DNA from: Oreohelix idahoensis
Taxonomy: Eukaryota > Mollusca > Gastropoda > Stylommatophora > Oreohelicidae
Assembly: GCA_024509875.1 (NCBI GenBank)
Contig: JAMPIV010013734.1
Span: forward strand, 1-64,000
Length of the DNA: 64,000 nucleotides
Reading direction: 5' to 3'
Positions within the stretch are counted from its first letter, which is position 1. Each line of letters begins with the position of its first letter. This document shows, in pieces, positions 21,641 through 33,837 of this stretch. The translations under genes and the position numbers were made by a program. The notes beneath the pieces were generated by a model. It was not told where the DNA came from, made no database searches, and saw nothing but the letters and a program-made list of their open reading frames with translations.

Positions 21641-23144
21641 TTCGGGGTCTTTTTGCTGCAACTATTTTCTCAATGTTCTTGGTAACTGGCCACATGCAGC
21701 CTTGAGAAATGGTATGTCCCAGGAAGTCTAGCTTTTGAAATCCGATGAGACATTTGCTAGGTCTGGCTGTGAGACCAGTTTCCTGTAGTCGCCTGAAGAG
21801 CATAGCAACCGTAGCAATATGTTCATCATAGTTTTCCGATGCAATTAATATGTCATCCATGAAATTATGGATATGGGGACTTTGCAAGGGTTCTAAAAGC
21901 TTCCTCATCATTCTGGTGAAGACTCCTGGTGCGTTGTGCAATCCGAACGGCATTACGTTGAAAGTGTAGTGTCCTTCACTGGTGCTAAAAGCTAACAAAG
22001 GCTTAACTTCCTCCTTGACTGGTATTTGGTAGTAACCTTTACTCAAGTCAATCTTTGAGAAAATTCTTGCCTTGCTAAGCTTAGTGAACAGCTCAGAAGC
22101 GCTCTGTAGAGGTTCGGGCTGGAATTCCGTTACTGTGTTAAGTAAACGGTAATCTATGCACAGCCGAACTTCCTTATTGGGCTTCTGTAACAGTACTACA
22201 CTCGAACTATAAGGAGAGGTAGACTCACTGATAATTTCTGCTTGACGCAGCTTGTCTATCTCTCCGCGTAGTGCATCAGCTTTAGCGTACGGAATGGGGT
22301 AAACTCTGGTTCGAACAGGGGTTTCGTTGGTCAGTTTCATATCGAATTCTATGAGATTTGTTCGACCAGGTACATCCGTTAAGACTGCAGTGTACTGTTT
22401 CAGTAGCGCCCTGGTTTCTGTCTGTTGTGCTTCCGAGAGATTTTCGCCGAATTTGACATCTTTGAAAGATTCCGTTTGTTGCAATGGATACTCCATGCAA
22501 CTATCGTCATCTTCCTCATCTTCCGTCGCTATGGCGACCGCCAGGAGATGTTCGGAGGACGGCACCGGTCTTTCCAAGTATTTCTTTAGCAGATTTACGT
22601 GGTAGACCTTCTCCTTTCCTTTAATAGAGATCTTGTAGTTAGTGCGGGAGATCTTTTTAAGGACGGTAAACGGCCCTTGCCATCCGATGCGAAGTTTGTT
22701 GTTTCCGGTTGGAAGTAGCAACAAAACTTTCTCCCCTGGTTGGAGTTCTCTCTCTTTCGCTGCTTTATTGTATCGTTGAGCGTGCTTTGCGCGTGCTTTC
22801 TTAAGGTTGGTTGTTGCTAGGTCCCATCCTAGTTGTAACCTTTCCTTGAGCTCTGATACATATTTGCTTGCTGAGACGACTGTCTCGTCAGCCTTATGGT
22901 CTGTCAGGGACCGAAGTAAGGCTTCTAGCGGCCCCTTAATAGGTCTGCCGAATAAAAGTGTAGCTGGTGGAAATCCTGTAGATGCCTGGGGAACCTCCCT
23001 GTAGGCGAATAAGGCTGCAGGAATGAAAAGGTCCCAATCTTCAGGTTTCTCTTGTCCCAGCTTACGTAACATCATGGTGAGGCTTCCGTTAACACGTTCT
23101 ACTAACCCACTTTCGGCCGGATTATAGGGGCTTGTGTCGATGTG
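21567..23144 (-). pseudogene. Element B integrase C-terminal end and reverse transcriptase
   Basis: The frame is open from just after an amber codon at 23145-23147. It starts in the integrase core with the catalytic glutamate (GLVERVNG), then the typical FAYREVPQASTGFPP segment and a GPF module (WQGPFTVLKK). RT follows, with RLCIDYRLLN, KIDLSKGYYQ, MPFGLHNAPG and the catalytic FMDD. The FMDD aspartates are intact. Downstream, a one-base deletion near 21647 switches frame and ends the ORF at 21567 after about 25 unrelated residues. The stop at 23145 replaces a glutamine codon present in element C. Confidence 0.9.
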
Positions 23145-23146
23145 CT

Positions 23147-23619
23147 AGTTCCTCAAGATCTTAAAGATCTCCTCCATTAACAGGATACGGTATGAGGATC
23201 CGTTATCCGTCAAAACTTGTTGAGGGAATCCCAACCGTGTAAATATCTGCACTAGGGCTTCTGCGACATGCTTGGAATCCGTGCATGTTAGCGGTATAGC
23301 TTCTGCCCACATAGTGCATGTGTCGACTAAGGTCAGGATAAACCTGTTCCTTCTTTTAGTCCTTTCTAGGTCCTAAAATGTCAACTGCAACCCGTTCAAA
23401 TAGTGTCCCCACTTTTGGCATTTCACCCATGGGAACAGTGGCTGTCCAATGCTTGGGTGCCACATTTTGGCACTGTGCACAGGATTTCACGTATCTGATA
23501 ATATCAGTGTTCATTCCTGGCCACCAATAGTGAGTCGATATTCGCTGAACAGTGGCGTTTTGTCCCATATGTCCGCTAAAGGGAAAAGAGTGTCCCATTT
23601 CTAAGATCTGGTCTCTGTA
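23147..23619 (-). pseudogene. Element B integrase N-terminal part, broken
   Basis: After an amber codon at 23620-23622 the same frame continues with the integrase zinc-binding domain: paired histidines in GHSFPFSGHMG, YWWPG and CAQCQ. It reaches the first core aspartate in VDILGP. Two bases are missing near 23370 relative to element C, which brings a stop at 23356. The core then continues in another frame through a TDNGS segment, the second catalytic aspartate, until the amber codon at 23145. Element C has glutamine at both stop positions. Confidence 0.85.
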
Positions 23620-23622
23620 CTA

Positions 23623-25428
23623 TTTCGGTACTAGGAGCTGATTATACCCTTGATCAGGGTCGCCCGTTCTACGATACAATACACCATCCTTAGAGAAGAT
23701 GTCTCCGTTGTGTCTGGGGTCCTTAGCCATGGGCAGTTTCCTAAAGCAGGGCTCCAAGGTAGGGTCCTTTTGTTGCGCCTCTTTTAGTTCCATAGGTAAC
23801 AAATTTGGCGCAGGCTCCCGTTCCTTCTGGGCTTGCCCTCTTGTGGTTACTGCTGCCACAATCGGCTCCTTTGGTCTCCCAATAAACACGTATCTACATC
23901 CAAGTATAACTGGGTAGATAGGATCATCCATAATGGCCGCTTTAATAACACCTCTGACAAAATCAGAGTGTATTTCTACCAGTGCGATAGGAAGCGTCCT
24001 GGGTGCATCACTCTTGAAAACTCCACTAAGTTTGACGGTGTCTTCTGTCTCTTGACCGGGTTTGACCAGGTGCCTTGCGACTATACAGTCAAAGGATAAA
24101 CCCGTGTCAAAAAGACAAGATGTTGAAGTCCCGTTCAAAATAACAGTTCCTCGCGTTGAGGGCCTCTCCCCCTCAGGTTGAGAATCACTGACATTGATTC
24201 TTCCTTGCGAGGCTGTTTGCAAGCATCCGATGCGATTTGGCCCGGTGTGCTTGCCCTGATCAGATGTCCCGTGCGCAGGGGTTTTCCCTTTGTCACCCTG
24301 TCCTTTCTGGCCGCGCTGCCACGTAGGACGGTGGGGTTGATCAGGATTGTTGTGGGTGGGATATCTGGTTTTGAAGAATTTCGATTTTTCCTGTGGAGGA
24401 TGTTGGGGTACGGCTTCTCGTTGGTTATGGTGATGGGAAGAATGGGAAGACTGCTCTAGATTATTTTTTCGAGCAGGCTCATCTGTCGGTTTGCGTTTGG
24501 TGCTGGGAAGCTCGGCCATAGCATTTATGTACCGTTCAGACTTACTGAGAATGTCATCTAACTTGACTGCGCCTTGTTCAGCCAGGAATCTACGGGTTTC
24601 ACTTGACAAAGTGGTTTTTATTTGTTCTATAAGAACGAACTCCTCAAGACCTTCGTAGGTGAGAGGGAGCTCGGAAAGCTCCATGCACTTTGTCAAATAT
24701 CCCTTCAGCCGGGAAGAAAACTGCTGAAATTTTTCAGTGCTCTCCTTTCTGCTGTTTCTGAACATTTGTAGAAACTTACGAGCGTTCATTTCGAAACGCT
24801 CCAGTAAAGCCTTCTTTAGCATGTCGTAGTTGTCTTGACTGCTTCCCAGTTTCATGTAGACTTCATAAGCACTACCTTTCAAAGCCTGTGAAAGCTTTAG
24901 GCACCACCGGGAACTCTCTAACCCGTACAGATTTGCCATTCTCTCAAATTTTTCTAGAAACGAGTCAATTTTCTCATTGGGGCTTGGGAAGGGTTCCAGG
25001 GCGAAAGACATAGCTGTGAGTTGGGGAGAATGAGTGCTGGAGTGATCAGTTAACGATGAATGGGGAGATGACGGCTCTCCATTGCTGGAAGTAGAGGCAG
25101 CCCCGCGACTTTGGACTTCTAGAGCCTTAAGCGCCAACTCGTGCTGTCTCTCCTTCTCTCGTTCCTCGTATTGTCTCTCCTTCTCTCTTTCGTTTGCCCT
25201 GCGAGCTTCCATCTCTGCCTCAATTTTCTTCTGCTCTAATAGAGATTGACGCTCTTCCGCTTCTTTCCTATCCGCTTTATCTTCCTTCTCTCTAGCTTCT
25301 GCTACTTTCTGCTCCGCGTCATATCGGTCAAGTTCTGTGTTGACGAACGCGGTCACTTCCTCTCCTTGCAATCCTGTCTCCCTTGCTTCCTCTCTCAGCA
25401 TAGTCCTAAGTTTTACACGCTCAGCCAT
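23623..25428 (-). CDS. Element B Gag-protease
   Basis: About 600 codons open in one frame. I choose the methionine at 25428 (MAERVKLRTM) over the one at 25452 because element C starts at the matching MAER. A charged coiled coil (residues about 10-120) is followed by a Ser-rich linker and capsid. The last capsid block (ETRRFLAEQGAVKLDDIL and upstream helices) resembles the SCAN domain. A basic Gln/Gly/Lys-rich tail comes next, without a CCHC knuckle. The protease active site is LFDTGLS with an ILG motif further on. The frame ends at an amber codon in the linker to integrase. Proteases of this family cut the polyprotein in the particle. Confidence 0.88.
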
Positions 25429-26174
25429 GTTAGAGAACTGAATGCCACTCACCCGAGGAAAAAAGAAGGAAAGAAGGAGAAAAACTATATCCTTAGCCGC
25501 TTACGAGAAAAACCAACAAAGATGTTATTCTTTACCCTGAGATACCTCCTCCTGTTATCAGTTTACTAATCTATCGCTGTTATCTCTGGCACTTAGGCTC
25601 CTAATACAGACGACTTAATCCAAAAGTGGTAGATCAGATAACGTGGAAAAACTACTATTACTAACGGTGGAGAAAAATATTTTTATTTAAAAAAACAATT
25701 TAAGGAGAAAGAAAAAAAATTTCCTTAAAAAAATTAAACTCCACCCCAAAACTCGCCCACTGAAGTCAGTTAAGAGAAGGGACGTTATTAACTTGACTAA
25801 AAGTCAGAACAAGCCGTCCTTTGCTTAGCTCAACTCTGCTGCTTCAAAAAAAAAAAAACCCTAGTGATTGATAAACAATCACGCGAAATAGCGGTCTGTT
25901 ACAAAATTACCAAATATCATATATTCAACAAAGATTATTATCAAAACAAGTTTCCCGTAACTATTGCTGTGGAAAGAAACAAATCCTATATGTGTGTATG
26001 GTCAAACACCCAGTAACTAAGAGCGTTGTCTAGGGGGTAATTATTTATTCCTTAAATCACAAGACAAACTCACAACACACTCTATCTAGATGAAACTTCT
26101 GATTCAGTATCAGACTTTAGACATTTATCTAGACTCAAACTTGGATCTTAATCCCACGACGAGCCAACCATTTA
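25429..26174 (-). other. Element B 5' untranslated region with primer-binding site
   Basis: Between the LTR and the Gag start. On the minus strand the LTR end CTACGACA is followed by TAAA and then TGGTTGGCTCGTCGTGGGAT (26170 leftward). Its complement ends in CCA like a tRNA 3' end. The tRNA species cannot be assigned by eye. Several A runs occur at about 25680-25860. Confidence 0.7.
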
Positions 26175-28347
26175 TGTCGTAGATTTTATTGAGATAGGTT
26201 GAAGATGTTTAAGGTCCCGTCTGAGCAGAGGTGATAATGGTAAACTATGTGAGAATAAGGGGTAAGAAATAGCTTTTTTTTCACAAGGGGGTGAGAGTGT
26301 AAGAGAAAGGACAGTCTCTGGATTGAGTAATTGCTCTAACCCCAGCCTATCTCACGACAATATTTAACTAGACTCCCTTTCTCTCCTGGTACATATATAT
26401 CAGTTACACTTCACTTACATATACACAATTCTGTGACATAATACGTACAGACGTGAACCAAGCTATGGATAACATATAATGGGCAGGGGTTTGACCAACA
26501 CGATAACTTAGGTTTATTATGTTTATTATCTTAAAGAAATCACATACAACAATATTATCTATCAGAAGGTATAGTTTACAGACATAAAAAATGCAAGAAA
26601 ATGTATTAACCCAATAGGCTCTCCTCTATTGCAAAGAAATCAGAAAGTAGATCCTGACAGAGGTAATTAACCCAAAAGATTACAGTTAATAATAATATAT
26701 ATAGAGATAGACGATAAAGTAAAAGAACCAAGTCTCTAGTTAATCTATCCTGAAACAAAGAAGACAAGAAAATGATATAACAGTATTTGCGAACCCGAAA
26801 AGACTGAAGTGAGTATAATGATTATACAAAATATGAAATATTCATTTTCTCTTTCTTACAGTCTGTCGGTCTGTGGCCACAAGCAATCAGCAATCACACT
26901 TACCTACTACTCTTTAACACATCTGTGTATCTTTGACATATCTCAGGGTGGTGCTATCCAAGGGACCCCAGTTCCTCCAAGAATGATCAATTTTTCCTAA
27001 TGGGGAACGTCCGCTTAAATAATGCTAATATTATGTGTCAAAAAGTTCACGTCAGGTAGTGCAGGTAAATATATATATGCGATCAAAATGTTCACCATGG
27101 GCAGCGCACAGAACCGATATTTAAGGAAAATGTCTGGTGGGTACACTGTTAGAAAACCAATAAGGATAAGCAAAGGATCTCCTATCTGTTTTTATCTCTC
27201 ACTCTGGGGTTGGGTGCCGGTTATGGACCCAAGTATTCCTTTTTCTGGATAAATCCACTTGAGAAAAGAAAAAAAAAACTACGATAGTCAATATTCTGGA
27301 AACAATGTTTGTATATATATAGATATTTGGCCACCACAGGCGGATCAGATTTGCTGTGAACAATCTGGGTAATTTCTTATCCAGTTCTGATTTTTATATT
27401 CTTTAAAATGTTTATATGTGGGGACTTTCTCTCTGTAGGAAAACCACAAGAGAACCGCACAGGTCCAAATCTAAGACCCAATAATATTTTAAGAATGTTT
27501 TTTTTTTCTGGAGCTATTCAGACCGCTAGATCACAGGGTTGATCGCCTAGAGGTAGAAAAAACAAACATTTTAACAATGATATCATTATTATATTCTACA
27601 CTCGTTAGGTAAGACCTCTGGATCACTCCGGTATTAAATTATATTTAAAACCCACAAACTCTAGTAATTCACAAAATTACGCATGATGAATAAAAGTATA
27701 TTTATCTCTAATTATCAGTCGCCTAGCGTATATTAATTAATTTAAAGCGTCTCTTACTGGGGGAATAGCAAGAAATTAAATTTACTTATTACAGCTGGAA
27801 CTATTTAATATGCTTATTTAATAAACACAGAAATCCCAGTGAAAACATTAACCCGTTAAGGCACTCCAAATTCTAATATATATATGATTACCGCCACGCA
27901 AGGACAAATTGACACTCTCCACGAATCTAAAAGGAATTATCTTTATATATAAACTCCAAGATTCGCGCTAGAAGATATCACCAATTCCTGGGGCCAGACT
28001 GATAAAGAGTTTTCTAAAACTGTGCTAATATACTGAATCGCCCCGATGTCCCCAGGTCTTGCAAACGCGCACCTGCGAATTTCTTCGTCCATTCTATTAT
28101 CAGGTGTTAAACAGAGGTTTCATTTCTCGGCTATGACATGGTAACGTGATCTCCGGTGATCTGCCTCTCTGTGGGAATGTCAGTAAGAGATACCGCCGCG
28201 AGAGAAGACAACAAAAGGGCGAATGTCCAGATAACTTATGGCATACCAAACCAGCAATCGTGGGAATGACTCGAGTTGTTTAGTTGTAAGAGAGAAAAGG
28301 GGTACTGAAGGATTAAAGAAAGAGAGGTCCGATTTTCATACGTCACA
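26175..28347 (-). repeat. Middle LTR of element B (2173 bp)
   Basis: Same termini as 18871-20937. It contains about 106 bases (around 28128-28237) that are absent from the left LTR, where the flanking sequence is joined directly. Polypurine tract and RNase H sequence follow on its right, showing that it also ends the partial second copy. Confidence 0.93.
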
Positions 28348-28377
28348 GTCGTCCCCTCTTGAAGACATGAAACCGTT

Positions 28378-29648
28378 TCATGTTTCATTTATGACAATGG
28401 AGCTCTCTTGATCAGTAACTTGCAGGGGATTGTTGTTTTCGCTTTCCACCTCCTCTTCCGTGCTCCAATTTCTACTCATACAATCTGCTCCCACGTTCTG
28501 TTTTCCCGGAATGTATTCCACTTTGAAAGAGTACACGCTTAGTAGCAAGGCCCAGCGCATGATCCTCGCGTTGAATTCCTTATTCGCCCCAAGAAAAGCT
28601 AAAGGAGCGTGGTCTATTTGCACCGTGAATGTTACTCCGTAAAGATATTCATGGTATTTCCTTATGCCATGAACAAGTGCTAGACACTCTCTTTCGACGG
28701 TGGAATAGTTACGTTCTGCAGCATTCAGTTTACGGCTGCCATACGCAACTGGAATTAACAGATTCGGATCGGTGTCATCTGCTTGGAGCAGGGTTGACCC
28801 GATGCCCTGACCCGAAGCGTCGACCCGCAATATAAAAGATTTCTTGAGGTCAGGTAGTCTCAAAATGGGGTATTCAGACAATTGACCTTTTAAAGTGACG
28901 TAAGCTTGTTCGCACTTCGAATCCCAAATAACCTTGTCCGGGCGCCCTTTTTTTCTAAGGTCAGTAAGGGGTGCCGTTAGCCCGTTGAAATTCTTGATAA
29001 ATTTCTGATAGTAAGCACACAGTGATAGAAAAGAACGGGTGTCTTTCTTCGTTCGGGGTCTTTTTGCTGCAACTATTTTCTCAATGTTCTTGGTAACTGG
29101 CCACATGCAGCCTTGAGAAATGGTATGTCCCAGGAAGTCTAGCTTTTGAAATCCGATGAGACATTTGCTAGGTCTGGCTGTGAGACCAGTTTCCTGTAGT
29201 CGCCTGAAGAGCATAGCAACCGTAGCAATATGTTCATCATAGTTTTCCGATGCAATTAATATGTCATCCATGAAATTATGGATATGGGGACTTTGCAAGG
29301 GTTCTAAAAGCTTCCTCATCATTCTGGTGAAGACTCCTGGTGCGTTGTGCAATCCGAACGGCATTACGTTGAAAGTGTAGTGTCCTTCACTGTTGCTAAA
29401 AGCTAACAAAGGCTTAACTTCCTCCTTGACTGGTATTTGGTAGTAACCTTTACTCAAGTCAATCTTTGAGAAAATTCTTGCCTTGCTAAGCTTAGTGAAC
29501 AGCTCAGAAGCGCTCTGTAGAGGTTCGGGCTGGAATTCCGTTACTGTGTTAAGTAAACGGTAATCTATGCACAGCCGAACTTCCTTATTGGGCTTCTGTA
29601 ACAGTACTACACTCGAACTATAAGGAGAGGTAGACTCACTAATAACTT
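28378..29648 (-). CDS. Second copy of element B RT-RNase H, truncated at its N terminus
   Basis: About 424 codons are open without interruption. The retrotransposon part begins with ISESTSPYSSSVVLLQKP, inside the first RT segment. It includes RLCIDYRLLN, the FMDD catalytic pair, the complete connection region and the whole RNase H domain to its natural stop. Identity with the full copy is very high. The match stops at about 29648, where a SINE begins; the first residues of the computed ORF (MAKV) come from flanking DNA. The absence of the one-base deletion seen in the left copy shows that deletion is specific to the left copy. Confidence 0.93.
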
Positions 29649-29659
29649 TGGCCATGTTC

Positions 29660-29940
29660 TTTAGGTCTCAGCTCACGAATGGCTCAGTGATTACAACTCT
29701 TGTCTCTAGCTGTAAAGTAACCAGTCTCCAGGTTCGAAATGTGGTAACGTTACGCTCCAGTCTACTCAGCTGTAACTGTGTCCATGACTCTGCTTAAGAG
29801 TTAAGGAAAGCAAAGCAGCGAAGAAAGGAATCTTCTACTGGACCTCATAAAGCTGGACCCAGTGGACTTCATAAAGCTGGACCCAGTGGACCTCATAAAG
29901 CTGGACCCATTATAGTAAAGTGACACTTAACTCCCCAACT
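29660..29940 (+). mobile_element. tRNA-derived SINE
   Basis: A box-like TGGCTCAGTG (about 29690) and B box GGTTCGAAAT (about 29732) are spaced as in a tRNA promoter. They are followed by a body shared with 51750-51950 (CTCCAGTCTAC, CAGCTGTAA, AAAGCTGGAC). Near its end a 24-base unit, CATAAAGCTGGACCCAGTGG plus four bases, is repeated three times (29846-29910). SINEs of this type are transcribed by RNA polymerase III and copied by LINE enzymes. Confidence 0.75.
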
Positions 29941-30380
29941 GCAGTATCTGCTACGGGAAGATCTTGACCAATTTTTCTTTGCTCTGTTGTAGGACTCTGG
30001 TTATTATACAATCACTTCCGCCATACCTACTAGGCTCTAATTGTTTTAACGACCCCTTATGTCGCACTTTTCCGGATTCTCTCTGTCCATTGCGTATGTC
30101 AATCAACGACTTCTTTGTTTTCACTGGTTTGTTTTCTGGTGGCACGTTCTCTCAATCTCTACATCCTGGCTGTAGGCGATGTTGTATAATTCTCATCAGG
30201 GGTCAGTATTTGGCCATCAGATCTGGTCATCTGATATGAAGGATACGACGACGGAGACGTCTGTTAGTGGAGATCGTCAAATAAATTAATTTTCTCAAAA
30301 TGTTCTAAAATCAAACATCTTTAAGTTATTGATGTAACATTTTATGACATGGCACAATATAGAAATGATTGTATTAGGGA
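29941..30380. other. No recognised feature
   Basis: About 440 bases between the SINE and a minisatellite. I see no motif, repeat or supported ORF. Confidence 0.4.
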
Positions 30381-30652
30381 CATCACGTAAGTAACATCAC
30401 GTAAGTAACATCACGTAAGTAACATAACGTAAGTAACAACACGTAAGAAACATCATGTAAGTAACACCGCATAAGTAACTCACGTAAGAAACATCACGTA
30501 TGTAACACCGCGCAAGTAACATCACGTAAGAAACATCACATAAGTAACATCAGGTTAAAAAAAAATCACGTAAGTAACATAAAGTAAGTAACATTACGTA
30601 AGAAACATCACGTAAGAAACATCAAGTAAGTAACATCACGTAAGTAACATCA
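30381..30652. repeat. 14-bp minisatellite
   Basis: The unit TAACATCACGTAAG is repeated about 19 times with substitutions and one A-run interruption near 30555. The spread of variants suggests an old array. Confidence 0.9.
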
Positions 30653-33470
30653 ACAAAAACCTACCACTGACTGGAGCGTTTATACTTAAACGAACTGGTG
30701 GGAGTGGTCGATGTATATAATACTTCATCGCTGAAAGAAAAGGATCACATTTATTATTTAAGCATCAATACCTGACAGCATCAGACAAATTTATATTAAG
30801 GGACTTAGTGGAGAGCGATGGAAATTCAGTATGCTATTTTATTAGAAGGATGAAAAACTACAAGCAAAACAATTAAAGTTTAAAATTTCACATTATGTGA
30901 CGAAATTCGTTCGTCCTTCTTTTTCTTTTCTACAATCCTCTCAATCGACCATTCCTTTTACGGGCTCATTCTTCTAGTATTGTTGTTTACACTTTCATCG
31001 GTCGAGGTTATCTTGTCCTATCTTATCAACCATCCCGGGTTACCTGATCGCTTGACCGTTTCTGCAGCCACGTCGGGGCATTTGTTTGATTAATCGTCAA
31101 CACTAGATGATTTAGTGATACATATCTGCTTTGCACCGGCTGAGGAGTGGCGGCAAACTCAGATGCTTATCGAATAATGTAGATGACGAATGTACGAATG
31201 GTTGATTCGTGAACTTGGACGGAAAAGATTTCCACAAAACCATGTTTCTCGGGTTTTCCAATATGGATAACAGATGGTATTTGAAGATAATGTCTTACCT
31301 TGCAGACCTTACCAGATGGGGTGAAGTGAAATACGAGAAATAAATCAACATTTTCTGCAGATGACTTTGTTGCAACAAACAACTATGAGAAAGTAACATC
31401 TTGGAAGAGATTTTCAGCGATAGATCGACGATGTAGTGAATTCGATAAACATGGCAAGCTACACGGAAGTGGCCAGATCTTATATCGTCATGAATTATGC
31501 AGACGTTTGAAAATAATATATAATTGAAATATCTGGTTTTGTCATGTATTAAGGTTCTACATGAGGGTGCAAGAAATCCCTACGAAAATCAGACGCTTAC
31601 TGGCTGTTGATTTGGTACTGGAATGCTAAACTGAACTTTTTCTTACTGCATCTTTCCTCAACGAAGAAACATGTGCGTGGAAACTAAAATTTCGCTTATT
31701 GCCTACATCATTTTTAGACTTACGTACTCACTTCCAATGACAAACAAATCATAGACAGTCAGGAACATGGAGTATTAAGATCCCAATATATGACAGGCCA
31801 TAGTAATAGAAGTGCGTTTTAAAGTTAGATAGGAGTAACTCCAGAGGCATCATTTTCCGCCTCAAACTCTAGGATCCTACTTCAAGTGCACCCAGTCAGA
31901 CACCTAACTCACCTGAAGGTCTATGGCGTCTTAAACAGTTGCCCGACATATTACGGCCGGTTTTTGTGCATCAAAGCTGTGGATATAATTCTTAACCCAT
32001 AATTTATTGGGGTAGGTTGTAATATGTACCTTATACCATTTCATATTTTTGCATTCGATATATATATATACGGCTTGTGTATGTACAGTTGCATGTAGTA
32101 CTGGCAACCTCATCATGCAAAATACGTTTTACAAGAACTGGTGACTACTTCCTTCGGGTCTTCTCACAGGAGTCAACGGTAGAGGTGGTCCCAGGATCCA
32201 TGGGTAGCAGGCAGTGGATGATGATATTATTGCACATATTTTTTATAACAATATTTTAGTAAGTTTTATATGTATAAATATGTATGCACAGAAAGTTGCA
32301 TTTGACGTCTTTAACGGTCCAAGTGCAATTTTATCTGACTCAATGGGTTTAGATTAAATGCTCAGGGATAATAGGAACAATTATGAGGTAGATGAAATGG
32401 TGGATGGAAGTGAAAGTCGCCTGATTTTTATATCAGGAGATCTGATACTTAAAAAGAGGCATTTGTTTCCTCTCAGTTTGTGGTATAAGTTTCTAGAAGT
32501 CGGCGCTAGACGCCTACATCAGACGGGTCTTGAAGACGCTTGCAACCTTAGTAGTTACTCCGGCCTTGCTGCAAGGGACGTGCTACTGCCACAGTATTTG
32601 ACTCAAGAAGAGAAGAAACAGTCCAAAGTACCTCTGGGAACCAGCAGTGACTGAACCCAACATCAACGACAAATCATCTTCAACACCTGACCAGTTACGA
32701 AACGAAATGTTTAGAACAGTAAATGAACTCTCTAAAATTTTCACCTATTCATCCGATAATGTTCAAAATTAATTCATTGTTTTCCTTGTTAAAATAACTT
32801 TATTTACTTCAATCTTTAACAAATAATTGATAATTAAACGTGCCATATGTGAATATCAATCTATAGTTGATTTAACAATTATTGAGTGAAGTAGCACCCG
32901 TATGACTCAGTATTTTTTTCAAATACACAGAGCTAGTAAATTAATAGTTGCTGAATAACATATAGCTCGGAGCTCAGAAAATGCGAGTCAATAATTTTCC
33001 TCTCAGAAGGGGTAGAGAATAATAACTTCATAACGACTTACTTGATCTTAGTTCTTTTGCTTGCCATTCTGTAAGATACCTGTGAGGCTCCCTTAAATAG
33101 AAGCGTTATTCTTCTATTTATATCTCTGCCACGAGCAATCTTGCGCGAAAGGTTCATAACCTTTAAAGACACTCATCCTTATACTCTATGTTTGGCCATT
33201 GTTTGACCGCTACTGCAGAGCAGGGAAGACAATCTCTCCACACATTCCAAGCTCCGAATGCTTATGGAGCATGGGTGACAACTGAAACTGACGCCTTCAC
33301 AAGAAGCCTGCATCACAACATCTATGTGATTTTGCAGCTGGCATTTCTGTAGCTATGTGCTATTCATGATGAGGTTGCTTGGCCTCATGGACAACCTCAT
33401 GTTTCTCGACTCTTACGACACGCCTGAGCTAGTAATCCTAATCTTTCTTCGTCTCCTCTTAAACTTCGGG
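30653..33470. other. Unassigned sequence, no supported gene
   Basis: This is 2.8 kb with only short ORFs. The longest, 98 codons at 32358-32654 plus, has no motif I recognise and no splice or repeat support. A short match to the dispersed repeat at 16690 lies near 32100. Confidence 0.4.
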
Positions 33471-33837
33471 GAACTACACCGTGTAATGTACACCGCGAAC
33501 TACACCGTGTAATGTACACCGTGAACTACACCGTGTAATGTACACCGTGAACTACACCGTGTAATGTACACCGTGAACTACACCGTGTAATGTACACCGT
33601 GAACTATACCGTGTAATGTACACCGTGAACTACATCGTGTAATGTACACCGTGAACTACACCGTGTAATGTACACCGTGAACTACACCGTGTAATGTACA
33701 CCGTGAACTACACCGTGTAATGTACACCGTGAACTACACCGTGTAATGTACACCGTGAACTACACCGTGTAATGTACACCGTGAACTACACCGTGTAATG
33801 TACACCGTGAACTACACCGTGTAATGTACACCGTGAA
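33471..33837. repeat. 26-bp minisatellite, about 14 copies
   Basis: The unit GAACTACACCGTGTAATGTA plus CACCGT is itself two related half units built on TACACCGTG. Only about three point variants are seen among the copies, so the array was homogenised recently. Confidence 0.93.

Larger units (their letters stand above)
18871..29648 (-). mobile_element. Element B: Gmr1-like Ty3/Gypsy, composite LTR-internal-LTR-partial internal
   Basis: On the minus strand a partial internal region (29648-28348, RT-RNase H only) runs into an LTR (28347-26175). That LTR is followed by a full internal region (26174-20938) and a second LTR (20937-18871). The two LTRs are about 99% alike apart from one indel of about 106 bases. 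The middle LTR serves as the 3' LTR of the partial copy and the 5' LTR of the full copy. This is the product expected from recombination between LTRs of neighbouring copies, followed by loss of the distal end. The full internal region has Gag-protease-integrase-RT-RNase H order but carries two amber stops and two short deletions, so this copy is not coding-competent. Confidence 0.9.

Noticed and set aside
22282..22605. ORFs overlapping element B coding regions on both strands
   Set aside because: Shadows of the integrase-RT frame; they carry no motif of their own.
29690..29745. Genuine tRNA gene
   Set aside because: A and B boxes are present, but no cloverleaf can be drawn and the body continues as a SINE shared with 51750-51955.
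32358..32654. 98-codon ORF as a gene
   Set aside because: No recognisable domain, repeat or splice context, and ORFs of this length occur by chance.
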